Counted from the first letter of the stretch, positions 7,331 to 14,478 are shown. The stretch is 22,418 nt of DNA from DAOUAJ01 sp034433615 (GCA_034433615.1 DAOUAJ010000026.1:1-22418), one strand, 5' to 3'. Translations and numbers: made by a program. The notes: generated by a model not told the origin, from the sequence alone.

Positions 7331-7343
7331 CATTCACCTCCTG

Positions 7344-7364
7344 GGATATAGCATTATTATATCC
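7344..7364. promoter_or_regulatory. Palindromic operator candidate of vapBC
   Basis: GGATATA (7344-7350) and TATATCC (7358-7364) form a perfect 7-bp inverted repeat with a 7-base spacer. It covers the -10 box and the likely transcription start of vapBC, where RHH antitoxins usually bind for self-repression. Binding is inferred from position. Confidence 0.6.
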
Positions 7365-7383
7365 TAAGGCCATATTCTGTCAA
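7356..7383 (-). promoter_or_regulatory. Consensus sigma-70 type promoter of vapBC
   Basis: On the minus strand a perfect TTGACA (7378-7383) and a perfect TATAAT (7356-7361) are separated by 16 bases. The start would fall near 7349, leaving a leader of about 18 bases that contains the AGGAGGT. This is the best promoter in the window. Confidence 0.85.
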
Positions 7384-7420
7384 CCAGCAAGGGTCGAAAA
7401 TGCAGGGCTTTCCCAAACGT

Positions 7421-7492
7421 GTCCCCTGGCCTGACCGCCAGCCAGTCCTGCCTGCCCTGGCGGTCAAGCCAGGGTGGCCTGGCACAGGGGAC
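7421..7492. repeat. GC-rich imperfect inverted repeat, ~72 bases
   Basis: Outer arms GTCCCCTG (7421-7428) and CAGGGGAC (7485-7492), and inner arms TGACCGCCAG (7432-7441) and CTGGCGGTCA (7457-7466), can fold into a long hairpin with a bulge on the right arm. It lies between the vapBC promoter and the end of the next minus-strand gene, and overlaps that gene's last codons. It may act as a terminator, but there is no T-run and it looks like a dispersed palindromic element. Confidence 0.6.
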
Positions 7493-7721
7493 AGGCTCTT
7501 CCTCTTCCAGACTGGCCAGTGCGGCCTTCCAGCGGCATCACCCGCTCTTCGTTGGCCAAGTCGAGATCAGCGAAGGCATCCGGATCATCGAAGTCGCCCG
7601 GCATCCACTCTTTACGGCGCACCCGATCCGGCTTGCGGTTGCGCTTGATCTGTTTGTGAACCTTTCGCATCGCCTTGTTCGCTTCATGATGCTGCCATTG
7701 CCGTTCTTCGCGTGTAGGCAC
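7464..7721 (-). CDS. Small charged hypothetical protein
   Basis: This is an 85-residue frame with a basic first half (HHEANKAMRKVHKQIKRNRK, RVRRKEW) and an acidic middle (MPGDFDDPDAFADLDL), then ERVMPLEGR. I choose the GTG at 7719-7721 because GGAGG (7729-7733) lies exactly 7 bases upstream; an ATG at 7811 inside the preceding gene has no such site. The last ~17 residues (GQSGRGRACPLCQATLA) are encoded by the inverted repeat, so the original C-terminus may have been replaced by the repeat. The RRKEW...FDDPDAF...ERVMP pattern recalls charged segments of RNA-binding or ribosome-linked proteins, a weak impression only. The gene follows a UroD-like gene by 77 bases on the same strand. Confidence 0.6.
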   Translation of the reverse strand: MPTREERQWQHHEANKAMRKVHKQIKRNRKPDRVRRKEWMPGDFDDPDAFADLDLANEERVMPLEGRTGQSGRGRACPLCQATLA

Positions 7722-7798
7722 GGTGGTTCCTCCGTAAAACGTAATGCGTATTCCGTTCGGCCAAGACAGGCTCATTCCCTCGTTGCCTGATCTCTGGC

Positions 7799-8797
7799 TC
7801 ATGAGGGCCATGCTCGCCGTAGCGCCGCGTCCGCCTCCAGGAACGCTTCCAGCATGATCTGCTTTTTCTCCAGCGGCACGCCGATAGCCTGGCCGTCGCC
7901 GTAGTCAGACAGGACGAAGCCGCCCGCGGGCGTGCTCCACTCCCGCAACAGCAAACGCGCCTCCTCCCGAATCTCGTCTGGCCCTTTGAACGGCAATGTT
8001 GCCTGGATGTCGCACAGCGACTCGAAGCAGATGCGGCCGCGGAACTGCCGCCCGATCTCCTCGATCCCCAGCGCGCGCGGCTGTTGCAGGTTGATCGCGT
8101 CCAGCCCGATCTCAATCAACGACCCGATAATGTCGTTGACCTTGCCGCAGGAGTGCATCCACACGTGCCAGCCATAGCCGTGGGCGGCGTCGAAGATGCG
8201 TTTGTAGCGAGGTTTGAAGAACTCGTCCCAGAAGGCCGGGCTGACGAAGGTGGCTCGCTCAGTGCCCCAGTCATCGGTGAAGCCGAAGCCGTGGATCTGG
8301 CCAGGGAAGCGACGGGCGATGTGGTCTATGATCCCCAGATCAATCTCGACGATGCGGTCAGCCAGTTGCTCGATACGCGGCCGCTCCAGATAGAGGTCAG
8401 CCAAGGTGTTCTCGAAGCCGTGAAGCGCGTGCATACGCTCGAACAGCAGCATGAAGATGCCGGTCATAACATACTTGCCGTCCGAGCCCGCGAACCTGGC
8501 CTCCATCCCCTCATAGAAGGCCGGATCGTCGGGATCGGGCCAGCGGTAGTGGTCCCACGCAGCCCAGTCGGCCAGCGGATGCCCCTTCACCTGCCCCATA
8601 TTGGCCACATGCGAGCGCACCCAGGTGCAGCCCCATTCGTCTAGCGTTTCTCGCAGGCTGTGATCACCCGTACCGATCTGGTTCCAACCGACGCTGTGGG
8701 TATCGTCCAACCCCAGCGTGGCAAAACGTACAGGCAACCGTTCGGGATAATTGAACTCAATGGCCCGGCGGACCACCTCGTAAGATGACATGGTCAT
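7799..8797 (-). CDS. Uroporphyrinogen decarboxylase-like protein, second paralogue
   Basis: This 332-residue URO-D superfamily protein is distinct from the one at 4161-5189. Motifs are SYEVVRRAIEFNYPERLPVRF at the start, FGFTDDWGTERATFVSPAFWDEFFKPRYK (~171-199, D175-D176), WMHSCGKVNDIIGSLIEIGLD (~213-233) and LSDYGDGQ near the end. H215-x-C217 matches the zinc-type HxC site of corrinoid methyltransferase relatives, which the first paralogue lacks. HemE signature residues are absent. The reaction is unknown; such genes commonly sit in sugar or aromatic ether loci. GGAGGAG at 8801-8807 precedes the ATG at 8797; a second ATG two codons on is also well spaced. It is divergent from the AbiEii-like gene. 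Confidence 0.85.
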   Translation of the reverse strand: MTMSSYEVVRRAIEFNYPERLPVRFATLGLDDTHSVGWNQIGTGDHSLRETLDEWGCTWVRSHVANMGQVKGHPLADWAAWDHYRWPDPDDPAFYEGMEARFAGSDGKYVMTGIFMLLFERMHALHGFENTLADLYLERPRIEQLADRIVEIDLGIIDHIARRFPGQIHGFGFTDDWGTERATFVSPAFWDEFFKPRYKRIFDAAHGYGWHVWMHSCGKVNDIIGSLIEIGLDAINLQQPRALGIEEIGRQFRGRICFESLCDIQATLPFKGPDEIREEARLLLREWSTPAGGFVLSDYGDGQAIGVPLEKKQIMLEAFLEADAALRRAWPS

Positions 8798-8813
8798 GGA
8801 CTCCTCCTTTGTT

Positions 8814-8840
8814 CAAGTAATAAGGCGACGAGCCTGTCAA
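8814..8840 (-). promoter_or_regulatory. Weak promoter candidate of the second UroD-like gene
   Basis: A perfect TTGACA lies on the minus strand at 8835-8840, but the only -10-like box at usable spacing is TACTTG (8814-8819, spacing 15), a poor match. The -35 is clear and the -10 is not. Confidence 0.3.
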
Positions 8841-8877
8841 AGTGCCTTTTCCTCCAATCATGGTCCAGGTATCCACC

Positions 8878-8911
8878 TTGTTACTGCCGGAGCATCATGC
8901 TACAATAGCAT
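8878..8911 (+). promoter_or_regulatory. Strong promoter with palindrome over the -10 box
   Basis: TTGTTA (8878-8883) and TACAAT (8901-8906) are spaced 17 bases apart, with TG one base before the -10 (extended -10). A perfect palindrome, ATGCTA-CAA-TAGCAT (8897-8911), is centred on the -10, as expected for a repressor site. Transcription would begin near 8913, only ~11 bases before the ATG at 8924, with AGAGGT (8914-8919) as ribosome site. The layout resembles the self-repressed vapBC promoter. Confidence 0.7.
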
Positions 8912-8923
8912 CGAGAGGTCAAA

Positions 8924-9634
8924 ATGAGCCAGGATGCAGTCATCCAGCCACGCCGTCCCACACACGTCTCCGAGTACGCCGAGATTTGTCTACGAGCGCT
9001 AGAGGCTCACGGGCTGGGCGACAAGGTCTCTTTGGGGGGCGCTTTGGGGCTGCTGCACTACCTGGACTATCGCCCTACCCAGGATGTGGACGCCTGGTGG
9101 GTTGCATCGGCGACCTCTCAGGATCAAAGCGAGGTTCTTCGTGTGATCGAGTCTGCGCTCCAGCCTTTTGGCCAGGTGCGGAGACGCGCCTGGGGCGATG
9201 TGGTCAGTATCGAATTAGAGCAGGCTAGCAAGACCGTCTTCAGCTTCCAGATCGCCCAACGCTCCGTGCAACTGCAGCCGCCTTCACCGGCACCGTGGGT
9301 GGGAGTATTGCTGGACAGTTTTCCTGACCTGCTGGCCAGCAAGATGGTGGCACTGGTCGAACGAGGCGCGCCACGGGATTTCCGTGACATCTTCGCCCTA
9401 TGTCAGGCCGGTCTGACAACGCCGGCTGAGTGTTGGCGATGGTGGCGACAACGCCAGAAGCTGGCCGGCAGCGATACCGATAGCCACCGCGCTCGTCTGG
9501 CCGTAGAGACGCATCTGGCACGTATCGCCCAGCACCGTCCTCTGGCGCAGATCGAAGACCCGGAAGAGCGGGCGGCAGCCGAAAAAGTACGTACCTGGTT
9601 TAGGACGGAGTTCCTCGATGCCCTCCTGGATTGA
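8924..9634 (+). CDS. Nucleotidyltransferase, AbiEii/AbiGii toxin-like
   Basis: The 236-residue protein has the nucleotidyltransferase core G38-G39-A-L...YRPTQDVDAWW, with the metal-binding pair D54/D56. It also has the AbiEii block DSFPDLLASKMVAL-x-x-R...PRDFRDIFAL (K140, R151, D152, D155). AbiEii-type toxins transfer nucleotides to tRNA or other targets and are neutralised by a separate antitoxin (type IV systems such as AbiE; MenAT is related). The usual upstream AbiEi-like winged-helix antitoxin is absent. Instead an unknown gene overlaps its 3' end. Its own promoter carries a palindromic operator-like site. Annotating it as a toxin is inference from family; nucleotidyltransferase is firm. 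Confidence 0.82.
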   Translation: MSQDAVIQPRRPTHVSEYAEICLRALEAHGLGDKVSLGGALGLLHYLDYRPTQDVDAWWVASATSQDQSEVLRVIESALQPFGQVRRRAWGDVVSIELEQASKTVFSFQIAQRSVQLQPPSPAPWVGVLLDSFPDLLASKMVALVERGAPRDFRDIFALCQAGLTTPAECWRWWRQRQKLAGSDTDSHRARLAVETHLARIAQHRPLAQIEDPEERAAAEKVRTWFRTEFLDALLD

Positions 9635-9923
9635 CGGCGCCCTTTACCCCGACACTGAAACCCCTTCCGAATTGACCATGCTAGCGGAGCGGGTGGACTT
9701 CCTGGCCCGACTCTGTGCCGCTTGGGATTTTGGGCTGTTGCCAGATAGGCAAACAGTGGCCGAGATTCGCAGCCCCGCATGGCGTGACGCTGTGGACGCG
9801 TGTCGCTTACTGACCTCTCCCGCTTATCACCTCGTGCGCAGTTGGCACAATCTGCCACCTCTGCCGTACCTAGGCCAACGCCTGGCGTACATCATGGATG
9901 ATCCCAACCTGGCATACATCTGA
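9618..9923 (+). CDS. Unknown 101-residue partner overlapping the nucleotidyltransferase gene
   Basis: The ATG at 9618 lies inside the last codons of the nucleotidyltransferase gene (17-base overlap, different frame). GGAG at 9607-9610 is 7 bases upstream, so translation is well supported. The protein is a mostly helical, Trp- and acid-containing chain (LTMLAERVDFLARLCAAWDFGLLP, then SPAYHLVRSWHNLPPLPYLGQRL) with no DNA-binding motif, membrane segment or signal peptide that I recognise. The overlap and shared promoter imply joint expression at fixed ratio. A role as antitoxin or accessory to the nucleotidyltransferase is plausible but unproven. It ends 11 bases before the convergent carboxypeptidase stop. 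Confidence 0.7.
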   Translation: MPSWIDGALYPDTETPSELTMLAERVDFLARLCAAWDFGLLPDRQTVAEIRSPAWRDAVDACRLLTSPAYHLVRSWHNLPPLPYLGQRLAYIMDDPNLAYI

Positions 9924-9934
9924 TCTGCTTGTCT

Positions 9935-11455
9935 TCAATCATGACCGAAAGGCAAGTTGTACAGCTCCCCGTACTTCGCGCGCAGGTAGCGGATGTATGG
10001 CTCGATGCTCATCGGCCCGCCGGTGACACGCTTGACCAATTCCGCGGCCGTGAACTTGCGCCCATGTTGGTAGATGTTTTGCCGAAGCCAGCGGAGCAAT
10101 GTACTAAATTCGCCCTGCTCGATCTCAGTGGGAATCTCCGGACAGGCGCGCAGCGCGGCCTCGAAGAATTGGGCGCTAAGGATGTTGCCCAGCGTGTACC
10201 CCTGAAACATCCCACCGATGGTGCCGATGAACCAGTGCATGTCCTGCAGCACGCCATCGCGATCGTCCGGAGGCATGATGCCCAGGTCGGATTCGTAGCG
10301 CGCACGCCATGCCTCGGGCAGGTCACGTACGGCCAGGTTATCTTCGAGCAGGGCTAACTCGAAGTCGAAACGGATCATCACGTGCAGGTTGTAAGTCACC
10401 TCGTCGGCGGCGGTGCGAATCAGCGAGCGTTCGACTTTGTTAATGGCCCGATAGAACGCCTCCAACGGCACATCCCCCAATTGCTCAGGGAACATGGTCT
10501 GCAGCCGGGGATAGAAAACCCGCCAGAAGCTATAACTGTGTCCTATGAGGTTCTCCCACAGACGAGACTGGCTCTCGTGAACGCCCGTTGACGCTCCCAC
10601 TGCCAGCGGCGTGCCTTCGAGCTCCCTGCAAATGCCCTGCTCGTACAGGGCATGGCCAGCCTCATGCATCATGCTGAACAGGGCCTCGCCCAGATCGTTT
10701 TCTTTGAACCGTGTGGTGATCCGCACATCACCCAGTGAGAACTTCGTCATGAAGGGGTGGTGGGTCTTATCCACCCGCCCGCGCTCGAAGTCGTAGCCGA
10801 AGCACTTGATGACCTCCGTGCCGAAAGCCAGTTGCTGAGCTTCCGGGAAAGTACAATGCAAACACGAATCGTCTGCCGGTGGCTGCGCTGAGATCGCCTG
10901 CACGAGGGGCACCAGTTGAGTGCGCAGTTCAGCAAAGAGGGCGCGGATGGTCGTCGCCTTCATGCCTTCGTCGGTCAGGTCAATCAACGGGTCGGCGATG
11001 TGCTCGTAGCCGGGGAAAAAGTTGGCGTATCGCCGGCTCAAGTCAAGGGTCTTCTCCAGATAAGGCCGAACCGCAGCGAAGTTGTTGGCTGGCCGGGCCG
11101 TGGTCCAGACCTGGAAAGATGCAGAGGTGTGGCTTTCCAGCTCCGCCACGAACGATGGCGGCACCTTGATCGCCTTCTCGTAATCGCGCCGCGTGACGCG
11201 GATCAAGCTGGCCTCATCCGAGTCGTGAGGCAGATTCTCCGCGTAAGGTTGCAAATCGTCCAGTAGCTTGCCAATGGCCGGGTCGGTAAGCTTCTCGTGG
11301 GCGATACGCCCCAGCGTGGCAAGTTGGCGAGCGCGGGCGGGCGCGCCGCCCGCTGGCATGTACGTTTCCTGATCCCAACTCAGCAGATCGGCGGCGGATT
11401 GCAGGTCGTTGATCTCCCGAAGGCGAGCCTTCAGCTCATTCAATTTGGCTTCCAA
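9935..11455 (-). CDS. M32 family metallocarboxypeptidase (carboxypeptidase Taq-like)
   Basis: The 506-residue cytosolic zinc enzyme removes C-terminal amino acids from peptides. The zinc site HEAGH is at ~264-268, the second ligand region GVHESQSRLWENLIG at ~292-306 (HES), and the family blocks DLLSWDQETYMPAGG near the start, IRTAADEVTYNLHV and GYTLGNILSAQFF follow in order. Length is typical. I place the start at the TTG at 11453-11455 because GGAGG (11463-11467) is 7 bases upstream; a TTG 12 codons earlier lacks a site. It converges with the plus-strand unknown gene with only 11 bases between stops. Upstream lies ndk, separated by a palindromic repeat. Confidence 0.95.
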   Translation of the reverse strand: MEAKLNELKARLREINDLQSAADLLSWDQETYMPAGGAPARARQLATLGRIAHEKLTDPAIGKLLDDLQPYAENLPHDSDEASLIRVTRRDYEKAIKVPPSFVAELESHTSASFQVWTTARPANNFAAVRPYLEKTLDLSRRYANFFPGYEHIADPLIDLTDEGMKATTIRALFAELRTQLVPLVQAISAQPPADDSCLHCTFPEAQQLAFGTEVIKCFGYDFERGRVDKTHHPFMTKFSLGDVRITTRFKENDLGEALFSMMHEAGHALYEQGICRELEGTPLAVGASTGVHESQSRLWENLIGHSYSFWRVFYPRLQTMFPEQLGDVPLEAFYRAINKVERSLIRTAADEVTYNLHVMIRFDFELALLEDNLAVRDLPEAWRARYESDLGIMPPDDRDGVLQDMHWFIGTIGGMFQGYTLGNILSAQFFEAALRACPEIPTEIEQGEFSTLLRWLRQNIYQHGRKFTAAELVKRVTGGPMSIEPYIRYLRAKYGELYNLPFGHD

Positions 11456-11486
11456 TGTGTTTCCTCCCTGGCAACAGTCGGTGTTT

Positions 11487-11546
11487 AGCAATCAGCTCAG
11501 CAACCAGCAATTAGCTTTTGCTGACGGCTGATCGCTGACCGCTGAC
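11487..11546. repeat. Intergenic palindrome, AGCnnTCAGC family, copy 1
   Basis: AGCAATCAGC (11487-11496) mirrors GCTGATCGCT (11527-11536), 9 of 10 positions, and further GCTGA units follow to 11546. It fills the gap between the M32 and ndk genes. Related copies lie at 14400, 16905 and 18941. The motif could hinder transcription between the two genes, but its main interest is as a dispersed repeat. Confidence 0.7.
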
Positions 11547-11549
11547 TCC

Positions 11550-11999
11550 TTATTCGTAGATCCAGCGGTCAACGTCCCGTGAGTAGCTGGTCAACTCCTC
11601 AGGTGTAAACCAGAGTGCGATCTCCGTGTGGGCGGTCTCCGGGCCGTCAGAACCATGCACCAGATTGCGTCCGATCTCCAGCGCATAGTCGGCGCGAATG
11701 GTGCCCGGCGCGGCCTTGGCTGGGTTGGTCGCGCCCATCGTCGCGCGGGTGATTTCAATCGCGTTATTTCCCTCCAGCACCATCGCCACCACCGGCGCGG
11801 AAGTGATGTAACGGATCAGGCCCTCGAAAAAAGGCTTGCCTTCGTGAATGGCGTAGTGCTTGCGGGCCAGTTCCTCGCTGACCTGGACCAGCTTTAGCCC
11901 CACGATCCGCAGGCCACGGCGCTCCAGCCGCTCGATGATGGTTCCCACCAGACCTCGCTGGACTCCGTCCGGTTTGATGAGCACCAGTGTGCGTTCCAT
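11550..11999 (-). CDS. ndk: Nucleoside diphosphate kinase
   Basis: This 149-residue cytosolic enzyme passes the gamma phosphate of ATP to other NDPs through a phosphohistidine. MERTLVLIKPDGVQRGLVG opens the family fold. The active-site His115 is in RNLVHGSDGPETAHTEIALWF, and R85, T91-N92 (TMGATNP) line the nucleotide site. Length is the usual bacterial size. The start is the ATG at 11997-11999 with AGGAG (12006-12010) 6 bases upstream; the open frame extends 25 codons further but that part comes from the neighbouring repeat. All residues needed for activity are present. Confidence 0.97.
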   Translation of the reverse strand: MERTLVLIKPDGVQRGLVGTIIERLERRGLRIVGLKLVQVSEELARKHYAIHEGKPFFEGLIRYITSAPVVAMVLEGNNAIEITRATMGATNPAKAAPGTIRADYALEIGRNLVHGSDGPETAHTEIALWFTPEELTSYSRDVDRWIYE

Positions 12000-12023
12000 G
12001 TCTGTCTCCTTGCTTCTTGTTTG

Positions 12024-12125
12024 GGCGACGAAGCGACAAGGCAACGGGTGGTAAGGCAACGAGTAATGAGGCACCGAGGTGAAGCGGCTACGCCCCCTTG
12101 TCGCCTCGTTGCCTTATTGCCTCGG
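12024..12125. repeat. Intergenic palindrome, AAGGCAACGAG family, copy 1
   Basis: AAGGCAACGAG (12053-12063) pairs perfectly with CTCGTTGCCTT (12105-12115). CGACAAGG (12034-12041) pairs with CCTTGTCG (12096-12103), and CCGAGG (12074-12079) with CCTCGG (12120-12125). Arms share tandem GGCAAC/GAGGCA units and can fold in several registers. It occupies the gap between the histone-deacetylase-like gene and ndk. A related copy is at 15633-15717. Confidence 0.7.
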
Positions 12126-12188
12126 CACTTCATGATCACAACGGGCGCGATTATGCCGCTCTCTGCTTCAAAAGTCAAAGCTTGCCGT

Positions 12189-13265
12189 TCAGGTTAGTCG
12201 GTGAATCTCGCAGACTTGGCGCAACAGGTTGTCTACCGGGCGCTCAGGCCGAGGGGCGCGTCCGAAGGGATCGCTGAGAGGGGCTTCGGGGTTCTCCAGC
12301 AAGCGGAAGGTGGTGAGCAGGCTGTGAGCCAGGACTTCGAGGTGATACCCGCCTTCCAGCAGCATCACCAGGCGTCCCTGGCACCACAGCGCGGCCAGGT
12401 TGAGTAAACGTCGCACCAATGTAGCGTAGCCGGTGATGGAGAGTTGCATTCCGGCCAGCGGGTCGGCCCAATGGCCATCGTAGCCAGCCGAGGCCAGGAT
12501 CAACTGTGGGCGGTAGCGCTCGGCCAGAGGCACCAGCACCTCATCGAAGGCGCGGCGGTACCCCTCATCGCCAGTCTGAGGCGGGAAGGGGATGTTAACC
12601 GTGTATCCCTCGCCGGCTCCGGTGCCAATATCTCGCCAGTGACCCGTACCAGGATAGAGAGGGGATTGGTGCGTGGAGAAATAGAGGACGCCGGGGTCTT
12701 CCCAAAAAATCTCCTGGGTGCCGTTGCCATGGTGCACATCAAAATCCACGATGAGGATGCGATCCAGTTGCCACTGGGCTTGGGCGACACGGGCAGCTAC
12801 GGCGATGTTGTTGAACAGGCAGAACCCTTCGGCTTGCTGAGGGCCGGCATGGTGACCAGGGGGGCGAATCAGCGCAAAGCCGTTACGCGCGCGGCCGGAA
12901 AGCACCGCCTCGACCAGGTTGACGGCCCCCCCCACCGCTTCCAGGGCCGCTTTGTATGAGGCTGGCTGCATGTAAGTATCAGAGTCTATGTAGCCGCCAC
13001 CCTGGTTGGCATACAACTCCACCAGCCGCACATAGGTGGGAGTATGCACCAGGGTCAAGCGTTCTAACGAAATCGGCGTCGCCTCGATGGAGAGGAAGCG
13101 CTTCAGGATGCCATCCTGTTGCAGGGCGCGCTCGGCCGCGATGATACGCCGGTGGCTCTCAGGGTGGCCGGGCAGGTCGTGTCCCTCCTCTGAGGGATTG
13201 TACACGTACGCCGATGGCCTCTGCTCACGTTCGCTGCCGTCTCCGACGTTTCCATGGTTGTTCAT
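12189..13265 (-). CDS. Histone deacetylase/AcuC/acetylpolyamine amidohydrolase family hydrolase
   Basis: The 358-residue protein has all motifs of the zinc deacetylase fold. RPPGHHA (H138-H139, the catalytic pair), EGFCLFNNIAVAA, VDFDVHHGNGTQ (zinc ligands D176 and H178), YPGTGHWRDIG, ASAGYDGHWADPLAGM (third ligand D268) and LEGGYH (catalytic Tyr) occur in order. In bacteria these enzymes deacetylate small amines such as polyamines, or proteins such as acetyl-CoA synthetase; the substrate here cannot be read from sequence. The start ATG has GGAG 6 bases upstream. It begins 15 bases after the RNase PH stop, so the two genes are probably one transcript. The extra ~17 hydrophilic N-terminal residues precede the conserved region. 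Confidence 0.92.
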   Translation of the reverse strand: MNNHGNVGDGSEREQRPSAYVYNPSEEGHDLPGHPESHRRIIAAERALQQDGILKRFLSIEATPISLERLTLVHTPTYVRLVELYANQGGGYIDSDTYMQPASYKAALEAVGGAVNLVEAVLSGRARNGFALIRPPGHHAGPQQAEGFCLFNNIAVAARVAQAQWQLDRILIVDFDVHHGNGTQEIFWEDPGVLYFSTHQSPLYPGTGHWRDIGTGAGEGYTVNIPFPPQTGDEGYRRAFDEVLVPLAERYRPQLILASAGYDGHWADPLAGMQLSITGYATLVRRLLNLAALWCQGRLVMLLEGGYHLEVLAHSLLTTFRLLENPEAPLSDPFGRAPRPERPVDNLLRQVCEIHRLT

Positions 13266-13280
13266 GGCTCACTCCGCTCG

Positions 13281-14054
13281 TCATGGCAGGTCCTGTCTCA
13301 ACCGCACCAGGCCGGGCCAGACGTCAGGGTGCGTTGCCAATGCAGCTCGCTGGGCGTCCAGCAGTTGCCGGATGCCAACCTCTGCCAGATTGATCAACTG
13401 ACCCAGCCGCGCGCGCGAGAACGGCTGCCCCTCGGCCGTGCCCTGCACTTCCACGAACTCGCCAGCACCCGTCATCACCACGTTGCAGTCCACCGCAGCC
13501 CGGGCATCTTCCTGGTAACACAGGTCGAGCATAGGGACGCCATCTACCACGCCCACGCTTACCGCGGCCACAGGCGCTTTGAACACTGCCGCACTGATAC
13601 GACCCTGGGCCACCAGGCGGCTAAGCGCCAGAGCGACAGCTACCCAGCCGCCGGTGATGCTGGCCGTGCGGGTACCGCCGTCGGCCTGCAGAACATCGCA
13701 GTCCACGGTCAGGGTGCGCTCCCCCAACGCCTGCAGGTTGACGGCGGCGCGCAGGGAGCGGCCGATCAACCGACGGATCTCCTGGGAGCGGCCGGAGGGG
13801 CCACGCTCCTCACGCGGCGAGCGAGTGTGGGTGGCACGGGGGATCATGGCGTACTCGGCAGTGATCCATCCCTGGCCGCGCCCCATCAGCCAGGCCGGCA
13901 CCTGCTCCTCGACGGAGACGTTACAGAGGACGCGCGTACCCCCACAGGCGATGAGGACAGAACCTTCAGGGTAGGCGATGTAGTCCAGCGCGAAGGTGAC
14001 CGGACGCAAGGCATCAGGCGAACGGCCATCGGGACGCAAGGTGGATTGTCCCAT
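13281..14054 (-). CDS. rph: Ribonuclease PH
   Basis: This 257-residue phosphorolytic 3'-5' exoribonuclease trims tRNA 3' ends using phosphate and forms hexamer rings. Signature blocks are RPDGRSPDALRPV, EGSVLIACGGTRVLCNVSVE, GWITAEYAMIPRATHTRSPRE, GRSQEIRRLIGRSLRA and TVDCDVLQADGGTRTASITG. The conserved GTR and the arginines of the phosphate site are present. An AGGAGG (14059-14064) is suitably placed for the ATG at 14052-14054; the GTG one codon earlier is too close. It heads a pair with the deacetylase-family gene. It lacks the frequently linked rdgB partner in this window. Confidence 0.96.
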   Translation of the reverse strand: MGQSTLRPDGRSPDALRPVTFALDYIAYPEGSVLIACGGTRVLCNVSVEEQVPAWLMGRGQGWITAEYAMIPRATHTRSPREERGPSGRSQEIRRLIGRSLRAAVNLQALGERTLTVDCDVLQADGGTRTASITGGWVAVALALSRLVAQGRISAAVFKAPVAAVSVGVVDGVPMLDLCYQEDARAAVDCNVVMTGAGEFVEVQGTAEGQPFSRARLGQLINLAEVGIRQLLDAQRAALATHPDVWPGLVRLRQDLP

Positions 14055-14091
14055 CACTCCTCCTGAGACAGGCAGGGAGACACCGATGGTT

Positions 14092-14319
14092 TCAGCGCCG
14101 CCGCGAGCGCCTCACTTGCGAGTAGGCGTACACGTCGCGAATGTTCGCCAGAAAGTAGCGGCCCTTGGAATCGGCATTCAACAAGCCCTCGTACTCTTCC
14201 GGCGGGACATCAAAGTACTGATAGGTACGTCCGGTGTTAAAAACGATCTCTAGAATACGCTTCTCGGCATCGTAGCCAACAGCGTGAATCATGCTGGATT
14301 CAACGGTTACGTGTTGCAT
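14092..14319 (-). CDS. KTSC-domain protein
   Basis: The whole 75-residue protein is one KTSC domain: VESSMIHAVGYDAEKRILEI, then FNTGRTYQYFDVPPEEYEGL and the GRYFLANIRDVY ending, closed by a basic tail RRSRRR. KTSC is named for its fusion to lysyl-tRNA synthetase C-termini; the function of the stand-alone form is unknown, with RNA binding suspected from the basic tail. GGGAG is placed 6 bases before the ATG. It ends 37 bases before the RNase PH start on the same strand. Confidence 0.88.
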   Translation of the reverse strand: MQHVTVESSMIHAVGYDAEKRILEIVFNTGRTYQYFDVPPEEYEGLLNADSKGRYFLANIRDVYAYSQVRRSRRR

Positions 14320-14399
14320 AGATCTCTCCCCTTTATTCCACCCACTTATCCCCTACGTGGAGTAGACGACTAGCAGCGCTTCCATAGCGATCAACTATT

Positions 14400-14478
14400 A
14401 GCAATCAGCCGTCAGCTTGTGGCCCGCATGGGCTACTTGCAGATTTCGCTGACTGCTGATAGCTGACTGCTGATTGCT
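14400..14478. repeat. Intergenic palindrome, AGCnnTCAGC family, copy 2
   Basis: AGCAATCAGCCGTCAGC (14400-14416) mirrors GCTGACTGCTGATTGCT (14462-14478) with 16 of 17 positions pairing. The core between them reads CTTGTGGCCCGCATGGGCT, which also appears, interrupted, in the copy at 18941. It lies between the SPFH gene stop and the KTSC start. No clear promoter is seen in 14320-14399. Confidence 0.75.

Noticed and set aside
12000..12074. N-terminal extension of nucleoside diphosphate kinase
   Set aside because: The extra 25 codons come from the palindromic repeat; the ATG at 11999 has a proper ribosome site and matches the family start.
13254..14066. A 270-codon plus-strand frame
   Set aside because: It mirrors RNase PH, which has full family motifs on the minus strand.
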